DNA of 64,000 nucleotides from Tieghemiomyces parasiticus. Taxonomy: Eukaryota > Kickxellomycota > Dimargaritomycetes > Dimargaritales > Dimargaritaceae. The notes beneath the pieces were generated by a model. The model had not been told where the DNA came from, did not search any database, and worked only from the letters and a program-made list of their open reading frames with translations. Positions 1-10,571 of this stretch are shown here, piece by piece (the stretch's first letter is position 1; each line of letters begins with the position of its first letter). The position numbers were made by a program, and so were the translations under genes. The stretch covers positions 62,001-126,000 of the forward strand of contig JANBPT010000016.1 of the NCBI GenBank assembly GCA_027575765.1, given 5' to 3'.

Positions 1-1635
1 CATTACTCCTGGGGCACTAAACTGCACCAATCCCTTTTTAAGTCGCAAGGCACACGCAGGCATTCGAAACCTGCGATTGACCCAGGGCGAACTGATAATG
101 TGGGAACTTGGACAAGGCGTTGCGTGACTAGAGAGAAGGCTGGTACGCACTAGTCCGGACAGCCCCCTAATCCATGCCACCTTTCTATCAGACCGTCCCA
201 TTATCCTCTCTCGCCTGCGACTATCGGATGTTTCTCACTGCCAGCAAAGACCCCATCACCGCCCTGCCGCGCCATAGGTGGTACGGTTGCTCACCTTTCC
301 TGCTCGTTCCATATTTCTTTTTTTAAAAAATAAAATAAAATAACCTTGACTGGTTGGTTGGAAGTGCCACGCCTGGTCAAGTAAGTAGCTTGAATGGGCG
401 AAGGGTCAATAGGGTAGCTTGATTACAAGACGATTATCACCCGAGCATATTAGCGAACGTTACTGGACAAGACCCGTTATCTTGGCGCCATGCCAACCTG
501 TACGTAGCCAGCTAAAGGGTAAATAGATAATCAGGCGAAAGGAAGCCGTGGGTTCATAACGCCTGGTCGCAATACCTTGGCAGCTCCTATAGCCTATGGG
601 CTTAGGTTTCTGTTTGACTAGCTCATTACACTCTTCTCCGACCATCCGGGCTCACCCCCCCCCTTCACTGGATGACCTTAACCTGACTTCGTTTGGCGAA
701 GAAGCTTACGTCGATTGATTCTTATCACAGCTGGCCTGACGGAGCAAATCATTCTACCTACCAAAGTTCTCCCACTACTGCCACCATCATTGCCACACCC
801 TGGCCTTCGCTCCCTGAAGGTGGTCCGATAATTGGACCAATCACCAGCTGGGTCACAAAATGGGTCGATCTGTACTGTACTATCTATATTTTGCAAGGTC
901 TGGGTGGTGTGATCACTTGGTGACTATTGAATGCTTGAGTATGGCGTGGTCGTCATGTCTGAGTAATAGCGCCACATCAGTGACCCAAGGGGGGCAGGAT
1001 TGGTTGCACACGATTCGTAGGGCCGTCCAACTCATCGCCTATGATATATGATGTTAAACCAGGTTCGTCGTCTGATCGGATTTAGTGCCCGGTTCGCCAG
1101 TATCGCACAGTCAGCCGAGCTATAGCTCCGCATACGCTATTTGGTTCAGGGATTGCTGAAGCTTTGAGCAGCTTAGGCGGGGGCACCCTCCGTAATAGTG
1201 GTCCATGCCCAGCGCACAATACGAACGATGTTACCTTGTCCAACCTGTGGTTACAAAATCAGGCATATGAGTAGCCTAGTACCACGGGGCTGGATCAAAG
1301 GGAGGGAGCTGTTCGTTATCTACCAGGTCCTTGAAACCACTGGCGCTGTCTGGCCTTATAGAAGACATAAGGTGGAGGGGGGATATTATCGATTGAGGAT
1401 TCCAGTTCGGCTCCAACAACCAGGGGCTTAGCTACGGTTCTTTTTATAAAACAATTGAAATATGACTAAAAGTCCTTATTACGACAAGGTTCCGCCGATC
1501 ATTGCACAGGGCACGCCCTTGCACTTGCCTTAATCGGCATCCGGGAAATAGGTTGCTTCCTAATGATGGCCCCCCACCGTCTGGTACACCATAGGACGTT
1601 GTCGCCCAGTCTCATAGAGAAGCCCGCATTAATTG
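1..1635. other. Gene-free left end
   Basis: I see no convincing gene here. Open frames are short, overlap on both strands and resemble no family. A T/A-rich patch lies near 318-344 and a run of about nine C near 655-663. The part next to 1636 would hold the 3' UTR of the aminotransferase gene. Confidence 0.6.
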
Positions 1636-3086
1636 CTAGGCAGAAGGTTTATATCCAGCCTCGGCCAACGAGGTACCAAGGGCGTCCTTGGTGGTCTCGA
1701 GGTACCGACGCTGGGGCTCCAGGACGGTTAGGCCCATGTGGCCGACACGGAAGTAGCGGGTGGCCAGGTCCGGGTGGAGGCCGCCAGCCACCACCACGCC
1801 GTGCTCAGTGAGGCGCGGTAGCAGGTCGGTGGCCTTCACACCCTCCGGGTAGTAAATAGCGGTCATGCTATGCGCCGCCACGTCGTCCGTTACGGGCAGC
1901 AGGGTCAAACCGAGACTATCGGTGATGTAGGCCTTAAATTCAGCGCTGGCCTGGTGGTGCGCCTGGAACACCGCGTCCATGCCGCGGTCCAGCAGCTGCT
2001 GGATGCCTACGCGCAGGGCCATGATGAGCTGAACCGCCGGCGTGGCAAAATACAGCGGCCGGCGTTCCTCGTAGGCCTGCATCACCGGCAGCCACTTGCT
2101 CCAGGCCGCGAAGTAGCCGATCACCTTGGACTTGCGGTTGCGCCAGGCGTCCTGTCGGAACACGTGTGGGTATGGGTGCAGTCAATATAAGTGAAAATGG
2201 AATGAGTCGTTGGACAGGTCCTGTCTAAATGTGGCCGAGGCGATGAGGCAGTACCAGATATTATAAAGGAAGGAAGGAAGGAGAATCCGAGCAGACAAGC
2301 TAGCAAAGGTCTCATAAGGGGAACCTATACCGGACTACGGCACGACTGGCGGTGCGACGACTCTTGCGGGCCTTCAATCGTCACTAGAAATGGCCTAGAC
2401 TCGCAAACCACTCGGTGCAAGCAACTTACCAAAGTGCGCTGGCTGACCACGATAATGGCCAGACCCGGGGGCGTGCCAAGGGCCTTCTGACTAGCGGTCA
2501 TGATGACATCAATACCCCAATCGTCCATGTAGAGTTCCTCAGCAGCAATGGAACAGACCCCGTCCACAGCAACAAGGGTTCCAGGCGACGCGTTTCGGGC
2601 CACGGTGGCGATACCCTGAACGTCGGCCAGGACGCCGGTACTAGTATCAACGTGCGTGATAGTAATCATCTTGTACGGTCTACCTTCCCGAGCGGCGGCG
2701 GCTAGTACCTCACCAACGGCACTGGCGTTCGGGGCCTGGCCCAGGCGGTCAGCCCGGACGGTGGTTACGACCGCCCCAAACACCTCGAGGCATTCGGCCA
2801 TGCGGTCGCCGAACAGACCCGTGTTGACCACCAGGACCCGGTCACCAGCCTCGATAACGTTGCATACCGCCAGGTCCCAACTGAGGGTGCCTGACCCGGA
2901 CACCACGAAGGGTTGGCCGTCCTTCGTGGCTACCACGCGGCGGAGACCTTCGAGTACCTCGCCGAAGGTCTGGATAAACCCCGGGTCGACATGCGAGGTG
3001 GCCGGGGTCGACATGGCACCCAGTACGTCCTCATGGAACTCGACTGGGCCAGGAATCATGCAGAGCTTGTGCGACTCGGTAGACAT
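1636..3086 (-). CDS. AGX1: Alanine-glyoxylate aminotransferase, 2 exons
   Basis: This is a class V pyridoxal-phosphate aminotransferase of the AGT/AGX1 family, which converts glyoxylate and alanine to glycine and pyruvate. Exon 1 is 3086-2430 and exon 2 is 2151-1636. The 278-bp intron opens with GTAAGT and closes with CAG in phase 0, giving 390 residues against about 385 in yeast Agx1. The N-terminal PGPVEF motif is typical. The cofactor lysine is expected at K201 in TASQKALGTPPGLA, with the cofactor-binding Asp in VAVDGVCS near 175. Exon 2 carries the YFATPAVQLI segment and the C-terminal small domain. The ATG at 3086 was chosen because the family-conserved sequence begins just after it and its context (CCGCC before ATG) is good; the frame stays open upstream without conservation. 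No peroxisomal SKL-type end or clear mitochondrial presequence is visible, so location is uncertain. Confidence 0.93.
2268..2283. repeat. GGAA microsatellite in AGX1 intron
   Basis: Tandem GGAA units (aaggaaggaaggaagg) lie in the single AGX1 intron. A second GGAA tract lies upstream of the same gene near 3267-3282. Confidence 0.7.
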
Positions 3087-3852
3087 GGCGGACGGAATGT
3101 AGGAAGGAAAGGGGTTAGGACTACTGTGGGAAGGACAGTAGAGTGGGGTGAGGGTGTACTGAACAAGCGGGCCGCACTGAGGAGCAGTCACGATGACGGG
3201 TGGAAGGGAATGGGTAAAGGGTTGAAGACTTCAAAAGCGATGTGCAAAGATAGCTGACGACGTGTAAGGAAGGAAGGAAGGCGCGCCGGTTGAGAGGCGG
3301 TGGATATTTGGTCAGTGGTAAAACAACCCTCGGTAGCGAACAATATGTGACGGTGGGGTAGAAGTGAGGGGGGAAAGACAGAGGGCGTCAAAACAGAAAG
3401 GTTGCCGTGCGTTGCCATAGGCTGGTGACGACTTTCACGAGGTACGTAAGATAGAAACCAGCCATTACGCGGAGTATTCGCTCGTGACAGCGCTTTTCGC
3501 ACTTGGTCGGGTAATAAGCGTGCACGTGTGGGCCACTGGAGCTATACACGTCAGGCGGACCTGAAACTTTCCTAATGGGGAATTTCCTCGCGACTAAGTG
3601 AGGCCATGGGCCTGGCGGACAACGTCTGCTCCACTATTGCCACGTTTACGCTCTTTAGTACAAGCCGAGCCAAGGGTGTCGTAGAGTTTATTGAGAAAGG
3701 AGGTAAATAAAGAGCCATTACTAAAGGGGCTGGGCGGCAAGTGATTAAAATGGGCACGCTGGGTGCGACAAAGGGAAGGGCTCCCTGGGAGGAAACAAAT
3801 AAAATCAATGGAGTGCAGAAACATCAAATCAAGGGAACGATGTAGAAAAGAT
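3087..3852. other. AGX1 upstream region
   Basis: This 766-bp spacer separates the AGX1 start from the stop of the upstream glucanase gene. The plus strand is purine-rich (many AAGG and GGGAAG words), so AGX1 has a pyrimidine-rich leader on its sense strand. A GGAA repeat lies near 3267-3282. No gene is seen. Confidence 0.6.
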
Positions 3853-5358
3853 TTAGCAGTCCTTGGTGGCGTGCAGGGGAGTGCTGTCGGCCGCCGCCAG
3901 GACGAGGGCGGTCGCGGGCTGGTTTTTCCCTCGGAAGGAGGAGACCCAAGTGTTTCCTTCGCCCTGCCCAGCGGTGGCCATCAGACCGGCGGCGGGCTGG
4001 CTACTCTCCCGGAAAGAGGAGACCCAAGAGCCCCCCTCACCTTGTCCGGCAGCGACCAGCTTGGGGGAAGGTAGACTGGTGGCGGGCACACTAGCCGGAG
4101 ACTGGGAAACCACGTTGGCCCTACAGCCGTGGGTGCGGCGACCGGGGTTCTTAGGGATCCAGCCCTCCTTGACCCCTAGCATGTAGTCCCACTCGGGTGC
4201 CATTTCGGTCTTGAAGTTCCAGAAGATCCAGCCGGCGCCAGCCTCGTAGGCGTCCATCTGGGTCTCGGTGAATTGACGCAGGAAGTGACGGTACTCCGGG
4301 GTATAGTACCGCACGTCGCGCTCACCGACGCACGAGCAGGTTGGGCACGTCGGGGCCGTAGTCAGATAGGTCCCGTCGTAGCGGGCCCCGCGGCCGTACC
4401 CGTTGAGCCACTTGGCGCAGTCGGTGGTGCCCAGGGACCACTCGCCCACCATGGTAGGGATACGCGCAGACAGGTCGGCCACCTGCGCCTTCTGCTGACA
4501 GGTCAGCTGCAAATGCTCCGTGGCGTTCTTGGCCAACAGGCCCGTATCGAACACGTGGTAGATGTGGGTATCCATGTAAGACTTGGGACACGTGGCTTTC
4601 CAGTCGTTCCAGGTGGTCAGGGGCAGGAAGGCGTCATGGAAGTCGGCGATGAAGTGGGGGCTGGCGGCCGTAATGCTCTTATAGGCGTCAGTGTAGAACT
4701 TGCGCACATCGTTCATATCCAGCCCCCAATTAGCCGGCTCGTTAACGGGCTGGATCATGGTCACCACCTCCTGGTACTGCGGGTCGGCGAAGTACTGGGC
4801 CACCTGCTGGACCACCTTGAGCGACCGTTCCATAAACTCGGGCCGCTTCTGCCAGTTGATGGGACCGCGGATCCCGCTGTTGTCGAATCCGTTCTGGGAG
4901 CCGGGTTGGCCGTGGATATCAATGATGACCTTCATGCCATACTTCTTGGCCCAGTGCACGGCCTTGACGGCGTACGGGAAGGAACCTTTAACGAAGGGCT
5001 CGTCGTTGGCAATATCGAGGGCCCAGTGGCCTATGGGGATGCGGATGTGGTTAATACCGTAGCTGGCCAGAGTACGGATATCGTCCTCAGTGACCCAAGT
5101 GTCCCAGTGCTGGGTGAGCTGACGCCGGGCCTCTTCCGGGCCCAGTTTCTGGCAGAAGGTGTACTCGTCGACGCCCTGTTCGGAGGCCGGTTTACCGTCG
5201 AACTGGGTGAACATACTGGGGGTGATCCAGGGCTCCAGTACTAACCAGCCACCCAAATTGACACCGCGGATCTTGTCGGTCGCGTAGTTAAAAGGCTGGG
5301 CGGCGACACCGAATACGCAGGCCGCCAAGGAGAACAGGCTAACGGTCACGGTCTTCAT
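3853..5358 (-). CDS. Secreted exo-beta-1,3-glucanase (GH5), intronless
   Basis: A 501-residue glycoside hydrolase family 5 protein of the fungal exo-1,3-beta-glucanase type (EXG1-like), expected to trim beta-1,3-glucan at the wall or outside the cell. Residues 1-20 form a signal peptide (hydrophobic core, then VAAQ). The family opening KIRGVNLGGWLVLEPW is at 29-44. Acid/base Glu207 lies in QPVNEPANW and nucleophile Glu306 in MVGEWSLG. GWIFWNFKTE, near residue 385, closes the catalytic domain. The homologous region ends around GWIPKNPG; a further tail of about 85 residues is not conserved and contains two 26-residue repeats. The gene has no intron, unlike its neighbour paralogue at 7.8-9.6 kb. 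A TATAG sequence about 45 bp upstream of the ATG may be a promoter element. Confidence 0.94.
   Translation of the reverse strand: MKTVTVSLFSLAACVFGVAAQPFNYATDKIRGVNLGGWLVLEPWITPSMFTQFDGKPASEQGVDEYTFCQKLGPEEARRQLTQHWDTWVTEDDIRTLASYGINHIRIPIGHWALDIANDEPFVKGSFPYAVKAVHWAKKYGMKVIIDIHGQPGSQNGFDNSGIRGPINWQKRPEFMERSLKVVQQVAQYFADPQYQEVVTMIQPVNEPANWGLDMNDVRKFYTDAYKSITAASPHFIADFHDAFLPLTTWNDWKATCPKSYMDTHIYHVFDTGLLAKNATEHLQLTCQQKAQVADLSARIPTMVGEWSLGTTDCAKWLNGYGRGARYDGTYLTTAPTCPTCSCVGERDVRYYTPEYRHFLRQFTETQMDAYEAGAGWIFWNFKTEMAPEWDYMLGVKEGWIPKNPGRRTHGCRANVVSQSPASVPATSLPSPKLVAAGQGEGGSWVSSFRESSQPAAGLMATAGQGEGNTWVSSFRGKNQPATALVLAAADSTPLHATKDC
3880..4060 (-). repeat. Tandem 26-residue repeat in the GH5 tail
   Basis: Two in-frame copies of about 78 bp encode units starting GQGEGGSWVSSFR and GQGEGNTWVSSFR, spaced 26 residues apart. 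The DNA copies are also alike (ggaggagacccaag and agaggagacccaag), so the duplication looks fairly recent. Confidence 0.85.
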
Positions 5359-7155
5359 GGTGGGTTCGGATAGTGGATCAGGAGAGAAGGTGGCTAGGTA
5401 CTATAAGGGGATGGGAGGCGTGGCGGGAGTGAATGAAAATCATTTTAGTGGCATTCTCAGAGACAAGGACTGGAGTGTTGTTATATTCCACCCAGTGGAT
5501 TGGAGCTGAGGATAGTGACAGAGCATTGCAGGACCCAACATGCCGTGCCACGACCGTACCTGCCAACGTGTCAGAGTCCCATCTAGCTACCTTAACTGGC
5601 AGCCAGGGGTGCTAAATGGGAGCCCACTGAATCCCATGCAGTCCGGGCTGGCGACCGGAACGCCAATGCCGCCAGATATGAAGGTATATGAGGGCCAGGC
5701 GGGGCCCGTAGGTTACGTTGACGCAAATAGGCGCATGGGCACTTACGCTAAACGGTGGTGTGTAGAAGAATGGTGTACTAGTGTTGACTGGGAATCGAGG
5801 CGGCCAAGGGGCTCCGAGCGATGTGCTGGCTTGGAAGGGATGGTAAAGACTAAGGAGGGAAAGGGCTAATGGAACCAGTTGGGCGGAGTTGAGCTAGTGG
5901 CAAATAGGTGACCTAACTAGGGGGTACTTAGTAGAGATGTGGCCTAGGTACGTAGCCGAGGGGGAAGGTGGGACGGTTATATAGGAAGCAGCGTGCCTGA
6001 TATTCGCTATACACCATTCCCGACTTTGATTGAGGGGCGACAGGGGGAAAAGGAAGGGGGGGAGTCAAGTCGGCATGACATACAGCATTGGTGAAGGTGG
6101 AGGGCGCCTACCAACGGCCAGTTGATTCAATGCTACCGCCGCTTCCTTCTCCAGACGTCCGATGGAGACGACGATAGTATCTGACTGATTCCGAGACCGA
6201 GCGGGCAGAGAATGCCGTCCCGTGTCTTCCCCTCGGTGGCTCCTCCCTCAACGCTGCCAGGAGCCGGGCCGGGATTATCGATGTGATTGGCCATATCAGA
6301 CACAAAGCGGCTATTTAGTAGATGCACCCATCGGGCAGGGGTCGGTTGCCACGGCTACTACGCCCTCGGGGGTTAGGGGGGGTGTCATGAACCACCCGTG
6401 ACGCCCTCCCCCAGCGACGCACTGTTACCCGCTCAAACGACCTTACGTGTGCCATTCAGAGAGTACGGACTGTGGGTACTAATACCGTAAATAGCATCCA
6501 GCTGTCAAGTCACGTAGGAACTGAGGCTCATTTATTGGACAAGTTCTCACTAACGGCAGGAATAGGGCCCGTGGCCGATGCCGCCGGTGGTGGGGCTCCA
6601 TGCCATACCGGTGATCGGCAGCTGGTCAGGGTGTAACCTGAGGCGTGCCGTGGTCAGCGTAGGTAAGCATGAATGCTGTCCAATAGGCTCCGCAGGGATT
6701 TATGGCGGTGTAGAAATCGAGTACCAAACACCTGGGGAGCCGCCGGGGTCAATTCTAGTGGCCCCAAGCCAAGGATGTTCCGCGCGTCAAAGGTTATGGG
6801 AAGGAGGAAATACGAGCACTGGAGGGTATACGGCTGTCTAATTCAAGGACCCGTGGTTCAGTGCAAACGGCGCATTGACTGGCCTGGCGCTTCGCTCTGG
6901 GAGCTGGACTGCAGAAGTCATGCGGATAGGCCGGACCGTATACCTCGCTATTCCCACTCCCTGATATATGCGTCACATGGTGCAGTTACCGTTAGAAAGC
7001 ATGCATTCGCCCGTTCACCTGGTGCCGCCTCCCGCAGCAGATCGATCAGTCCGTGTGGACGCTGGAGCGCATAACCAGGGCAGAGGATCTACTGGATTGG
7101 AAATTGTCTCTCGCCTTGCTTACTATATTTCCTTTTTGAGCTGAGCGGGTTGTCT

Positions 7156-7210
7156 GTATACATTGGTCAGTCCGCTGTAACTGCACGGATATCCGTATAC
7201 CTTGGCCAGT
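7156..7210. repeat. Short imperfect direct repeat
   Basis: The word gtatacattggtcagt at 7156-7171 recurs as gtataccttggccagt at 7195-7210. The two 16-mers have two mismatches and start 39 bp apart. Confidence 0.6.
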
Positions 7211-7766
7211 TGGGCCTCTTGGCCGCGGTCACCCACATTTTATGGTCACATTGGAGCTGTTTACTCTCCCTTTCTCCAGATTTCCCCTGTTTAACTTCGC
7301 TCACCGCCTTCCAGCCCCTGGGTGGTGAGGGCGAATAATAGCCGCTCTAATCGGATCCCGCCTGTAAATTCCGGCCCCTGGCCCGCCAGGACCACTGTAT
7401 GGAAGCGTCCCTGACCATTTGGCGATTGCCAGGTTTACCACTAGGCCACTGCCGATTTCAACACTGCGCTTCGCCCAGCCGGTTATCAGTCCACCTCCTG
7501 GCTCTTATCCTGGTGGATTGGTCTGTCCACAAGCGTTAGCCGACCCCAACATGTGAGCCTTATTTCTCCGACCGGCCCCGGTTTGAGATGAATAACTACT
7601 GTCTGACCAAATGCTGGTAGGTTACCCCGACACCCATAGCCTGGCCTCTGCCAAGCGAATTGGACCGCAGCGTTCACCGGTACGACGTATAGCTCTGACC
7701 CAGGTACTCTCCCCAACAGCATATATTCATAGGCTATATTCTCATAGGTCTCGTCTCGCAACCTTT

Positions 7767-7772
7767 TTTATT
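7767..7772 (-). terminator. Poly(A) signal of the second GH5 gene
   Basis: AATAAA on the minus strand (TTTATT on plus) lies about 45 bp past the stop codon, a normal place for a polyadenylation signal. Confidence 0.5.
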
Positions 7773-7815
7773 GATTTCTACATCTCTCTCCAGCACCTAC
7801 CAGGACGGCGGGCCA

Positions 7816-9603
7816 TTAATTTTCCACCGGGAATTTGGGGATCCAGCCCTGCTCGACGGCCAGCATATAGTTCCAGGTGGGGGAGGCTTCAGTCTTGAAA
7901 TTCCAGAAGATCCAACCGATGCCAGCCTCGTACGACTCCACCTGGGTGTAGCCCAAATCCCTCAGGAACTGGCGGTACGTTGGAGTGAACTGGTTGAGAT
8001 TGCCCTCCGCGCCACAATTGCTGTCATAGCGCTTGGCGTTGGGCTTATCCCAGTCACTCTCCTGCATGAAGTTGCTGCGGAAGTAATTACCATAGCACTT
8101 GGTGGTCTCCAGGGACCTGTGGGGGGTGGATACCGGTAAATGGGTTACGGCGGTTGGAAAAAACAAAGGTCAGTTCACGTTCCCAAAGATGATGGACCAA
8201 CGAGGGTCAGCGTTCTGTGTCGTACGTCAAGCGTAAGGGGGGCTGGCGCCCCTTAACCAATGGTAGCTTCCCTTCTTGACTACTTACCATTCGCCCACGA
8301 GGATAGGCACCTTGGCCGAGACCTCGGCGATCTGCCGTCGCTGGTCCCGGATCTTGTTGAGTACCTGGTTGGGACTCTTGACGAGATCGGCCTCGACAAA
8401 GCAGTGGTATAGGTGCGAATCGATCGCCACGTTCCGCCAGCTCTTGTTGGCGCGGTCGGGCCAGTCCTTCATATCGAAGAAGGCGTCACTGAACACCACC
8501 GAGACTTCTTCGCTGTCCTGTCGGACGGCCTTGTAGCTGTCATTGTAGAAGTTGATCAGGCGATCCACGTCCAGGGCCCAGTGAGCAGGCTCGTTGACAG
8601 GCTGGATGGCCACCACGGTGCCAGCGTGCGGAGATTGGCGGATCAGGTGCGACAACTTCTCGACTACCCGTAGCGACCGCTCAACGTTCCGCGGGTCGCT
8701 GGTCCAGCCGATCTGGCCCTCCCGGCCACTGTTATCAAACCCGTTCTGCGATCCTGGGGCAGTGTGCACGTCCAGCATCACCTTCATCTGGTACTTCCGG
8801 GCCCACTCCACTACCCGCCAGACGTGGTCCAAGGCCCCCGTCACGTAGGGCTCCGATGAAACCGGGTCTACCGCCCAGTGGCCCAGGGGAATGCGTAGGA
8901 GGTTGAGGCCGTAGCCGCGTAAAGTGCGCACCGTGTCCTCCGTCACCCAGCTGCCCCAGTGCTGCTCAAGTTGCCGCCGGGCCTCGACCTGGCCCAGCAC
9001 CTCGCAGAAGCTCCATTCGTCCTTGACTTTATCCGCGTTGGGCGTGCCTTCAAATTGCCGAAACACACTGGGCGTGATCCCTGTTGCAGGTGGAATGAGA
9101 ACCCCATCAGGGGTCGGGAAGGGAGGAAGGGCAGAACGAGTTGGTCAGCCTAGGTCAGCGGCGCGAAAGGGGTCTAAATAGGGTACACGGCCATCTGAGT
9201 CCGCTCCGTCCTACCGACGCGACGCCGTTCTCCATCTTAGCACTTACATTTTTCAAGGACTAGCCAGCCGCCCAAGTTCACCCCGCGGATTTTCTGGTGG
9301 TTATTCCAGACGTCAATCGGTACCTGGTCTTGCAGGTGTGACCGGCGGAGGTGGCGTAGCGACTTGCCGATATTGAGTCCCATGGTTCTGTGCGTATTAT
9401 GAGCGTCTGCGAGATAGTATCAGAGTCCCATACTACAAGGGGTGGCATTAGTATAACTTTAAAAATCGAAAACAGTGCCTTATCACGTGGCGATCGTTGA
9501 ATCCAAGGGCAGATATTGTTTACTTACGAGGACTATAACCAGAGGTTTCCGCAAGTATAGATAGTAACAATGTAAGAAAAAGGAAGCTGATCTGCAGGCA
9601 CAT
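7816..9603 (-). CDS. Exo-beta-1,3-glucanase paralogue (GH5), 4-exon model
   Basis: Second GH5 exo-1,3-beta-glucanase. Proposed exons are 9603-9528, 9406-9248, 9080-8288 and 8116-7816, giving 442 residues. All three introns start GTAAGT and end AG, and their phases join correctly; the last two joins rebuild the paralogue's LVLE-W-ITPS and GEWSL motifs exactly. Exon 1 supplies a signal peptide (residues 1-19: basic-poor start, then a Leu/Ile/Phe core). Acid/base Glu242 sits in QPVNEPAHW and nucleophile Glu342 in LVGEWSL. A shorter three-exon model starting at ATG 9383 is also open but would lack a signal peptide. The exon-1 intron contains a tatactaatg branch-point-like sequence, which sits far (about 45 bp) from the chosen acceptor. 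Exons 3 and 4 are very secure; exon 1 is inference. The protein ends right after GWIPKFPVEN, so it lacks the repeated tail of the neighbour. Confidence 0.85.
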
Positions 9604-10571
9604 GGCGTGCAATGGCCTCCCTCGTTATTTATACAGGGCTCTGGCGACCAGGTTAGGATCGATGGGAGGGTAAAAAAACCTAGACCTGTGTGATGTGGCA
9701 GGCTGAGTCGGGGCGGGGAGGTGGTCAGACCAGCGCTGATACGCCTAGTCTCAAAGCTAGAGAAGGGTAGGCCTAGCGCGGGGCAGGGGGTTCCGTGATA
9801 AATGCAGGTACTATGTAAGGGTTAAGAGGAAGGGGGGTGCCTCCCACGTCCTTTTTATATCCCCTCACATCGGACAGCTATAATGGTCTTGATGGTCATT
9901 AGAAAGCTTTATCATCATCTACTATGGATTATTATGGAGTACGCCAGACCTGCCAGAAAAGAAAATAGGGGCGTGGCGGGTGACAAACCGCCTGGCCTAC
10001 AATACGCTCATCAGCCGAGTCCGCCGTTACGTCTCTGATCCTGGCGGGAATTGGTGGCTTGCTGGGGGGGGGCTTTACATCAGGGCCATCGAATCACCAG
10101 AGCGGGGCCCTTGAGTATCAGGCACTAAGCTGCGGAATCGATCGTTCGGAGTTATAACCACTAGTGGGCCGGTCCTGGGAGGTTTCAGGTGCGCTCCCCT
10201 GTCAGCCGGCGGTGCGGTGTCACTTGGCGCACCTTGGCCCCTGGTTTCGAAGGGTGGTACACTATTCGGTTTATTGTGGCTCTCGTATTAACAATTGGTC
10301 TGGCCCTTGGTACAACTTCAGAGGCAAGGGGGAAGGACAGTACACCGGGCTAAGCATGGCCGATGGGCATTACCCGGCTCTGTATTCTTGGGGTGGACGA
10401 CGTTCACTGGTGTAATAATCCCCTAAGCCAAGACCCCCCCCCAGCGTGGCAGATGACCAAGTAAGACTTCCTTCAAGTGATTTTGGGAAGGTAGCACGGT
10501 TTATCCTCAAAGGGAACGGAGCGAGTACCCCCCTCGCTTTCTCCCTACTTTCCACTACATTGGCCCACCAA
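9604..10571. other. Spacer between GH5 and CLP1
   Basis: About 970 bp without a gene. It holds the TATA box above at its left edge, a run of nine G near 10064-10072, and the 3' UTR of CLP1 at its right edge. Confidence 0.6.
9626..9633 (-). promoter_or_regulatory. TATA box upstream of the second GH5 gene
   Basis: A perfect TATAAATA on the minus strand ends 23 bp before the exon-1 ATG at 9603. It supports transcription starting here, but the spacing implies a very short 5' UTR, or a cap site at or just past this ATG. Confidence 0.5.

Larger units (their letters stand above)
5359..7815. other. Intergenic spacer between the GH5 paralogues
   Basis: The spacer is 2.46 kb with no convincing gene. 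It includes the promoter of the intronless glucanase next to 5359, a short direct repeat near 7156-7210, and an A-box-like sequence on the minus strand near 7447. The 3' UTR of the second glucanase occupies the right edge. Confidence 0.55.

Noticed and set aside
4273..5244. Long open frame opposite the intronless glucanase
   Set aside because: Antisense shadow of a secure GH5 gene; its sequence is the mirror of conserved codons.
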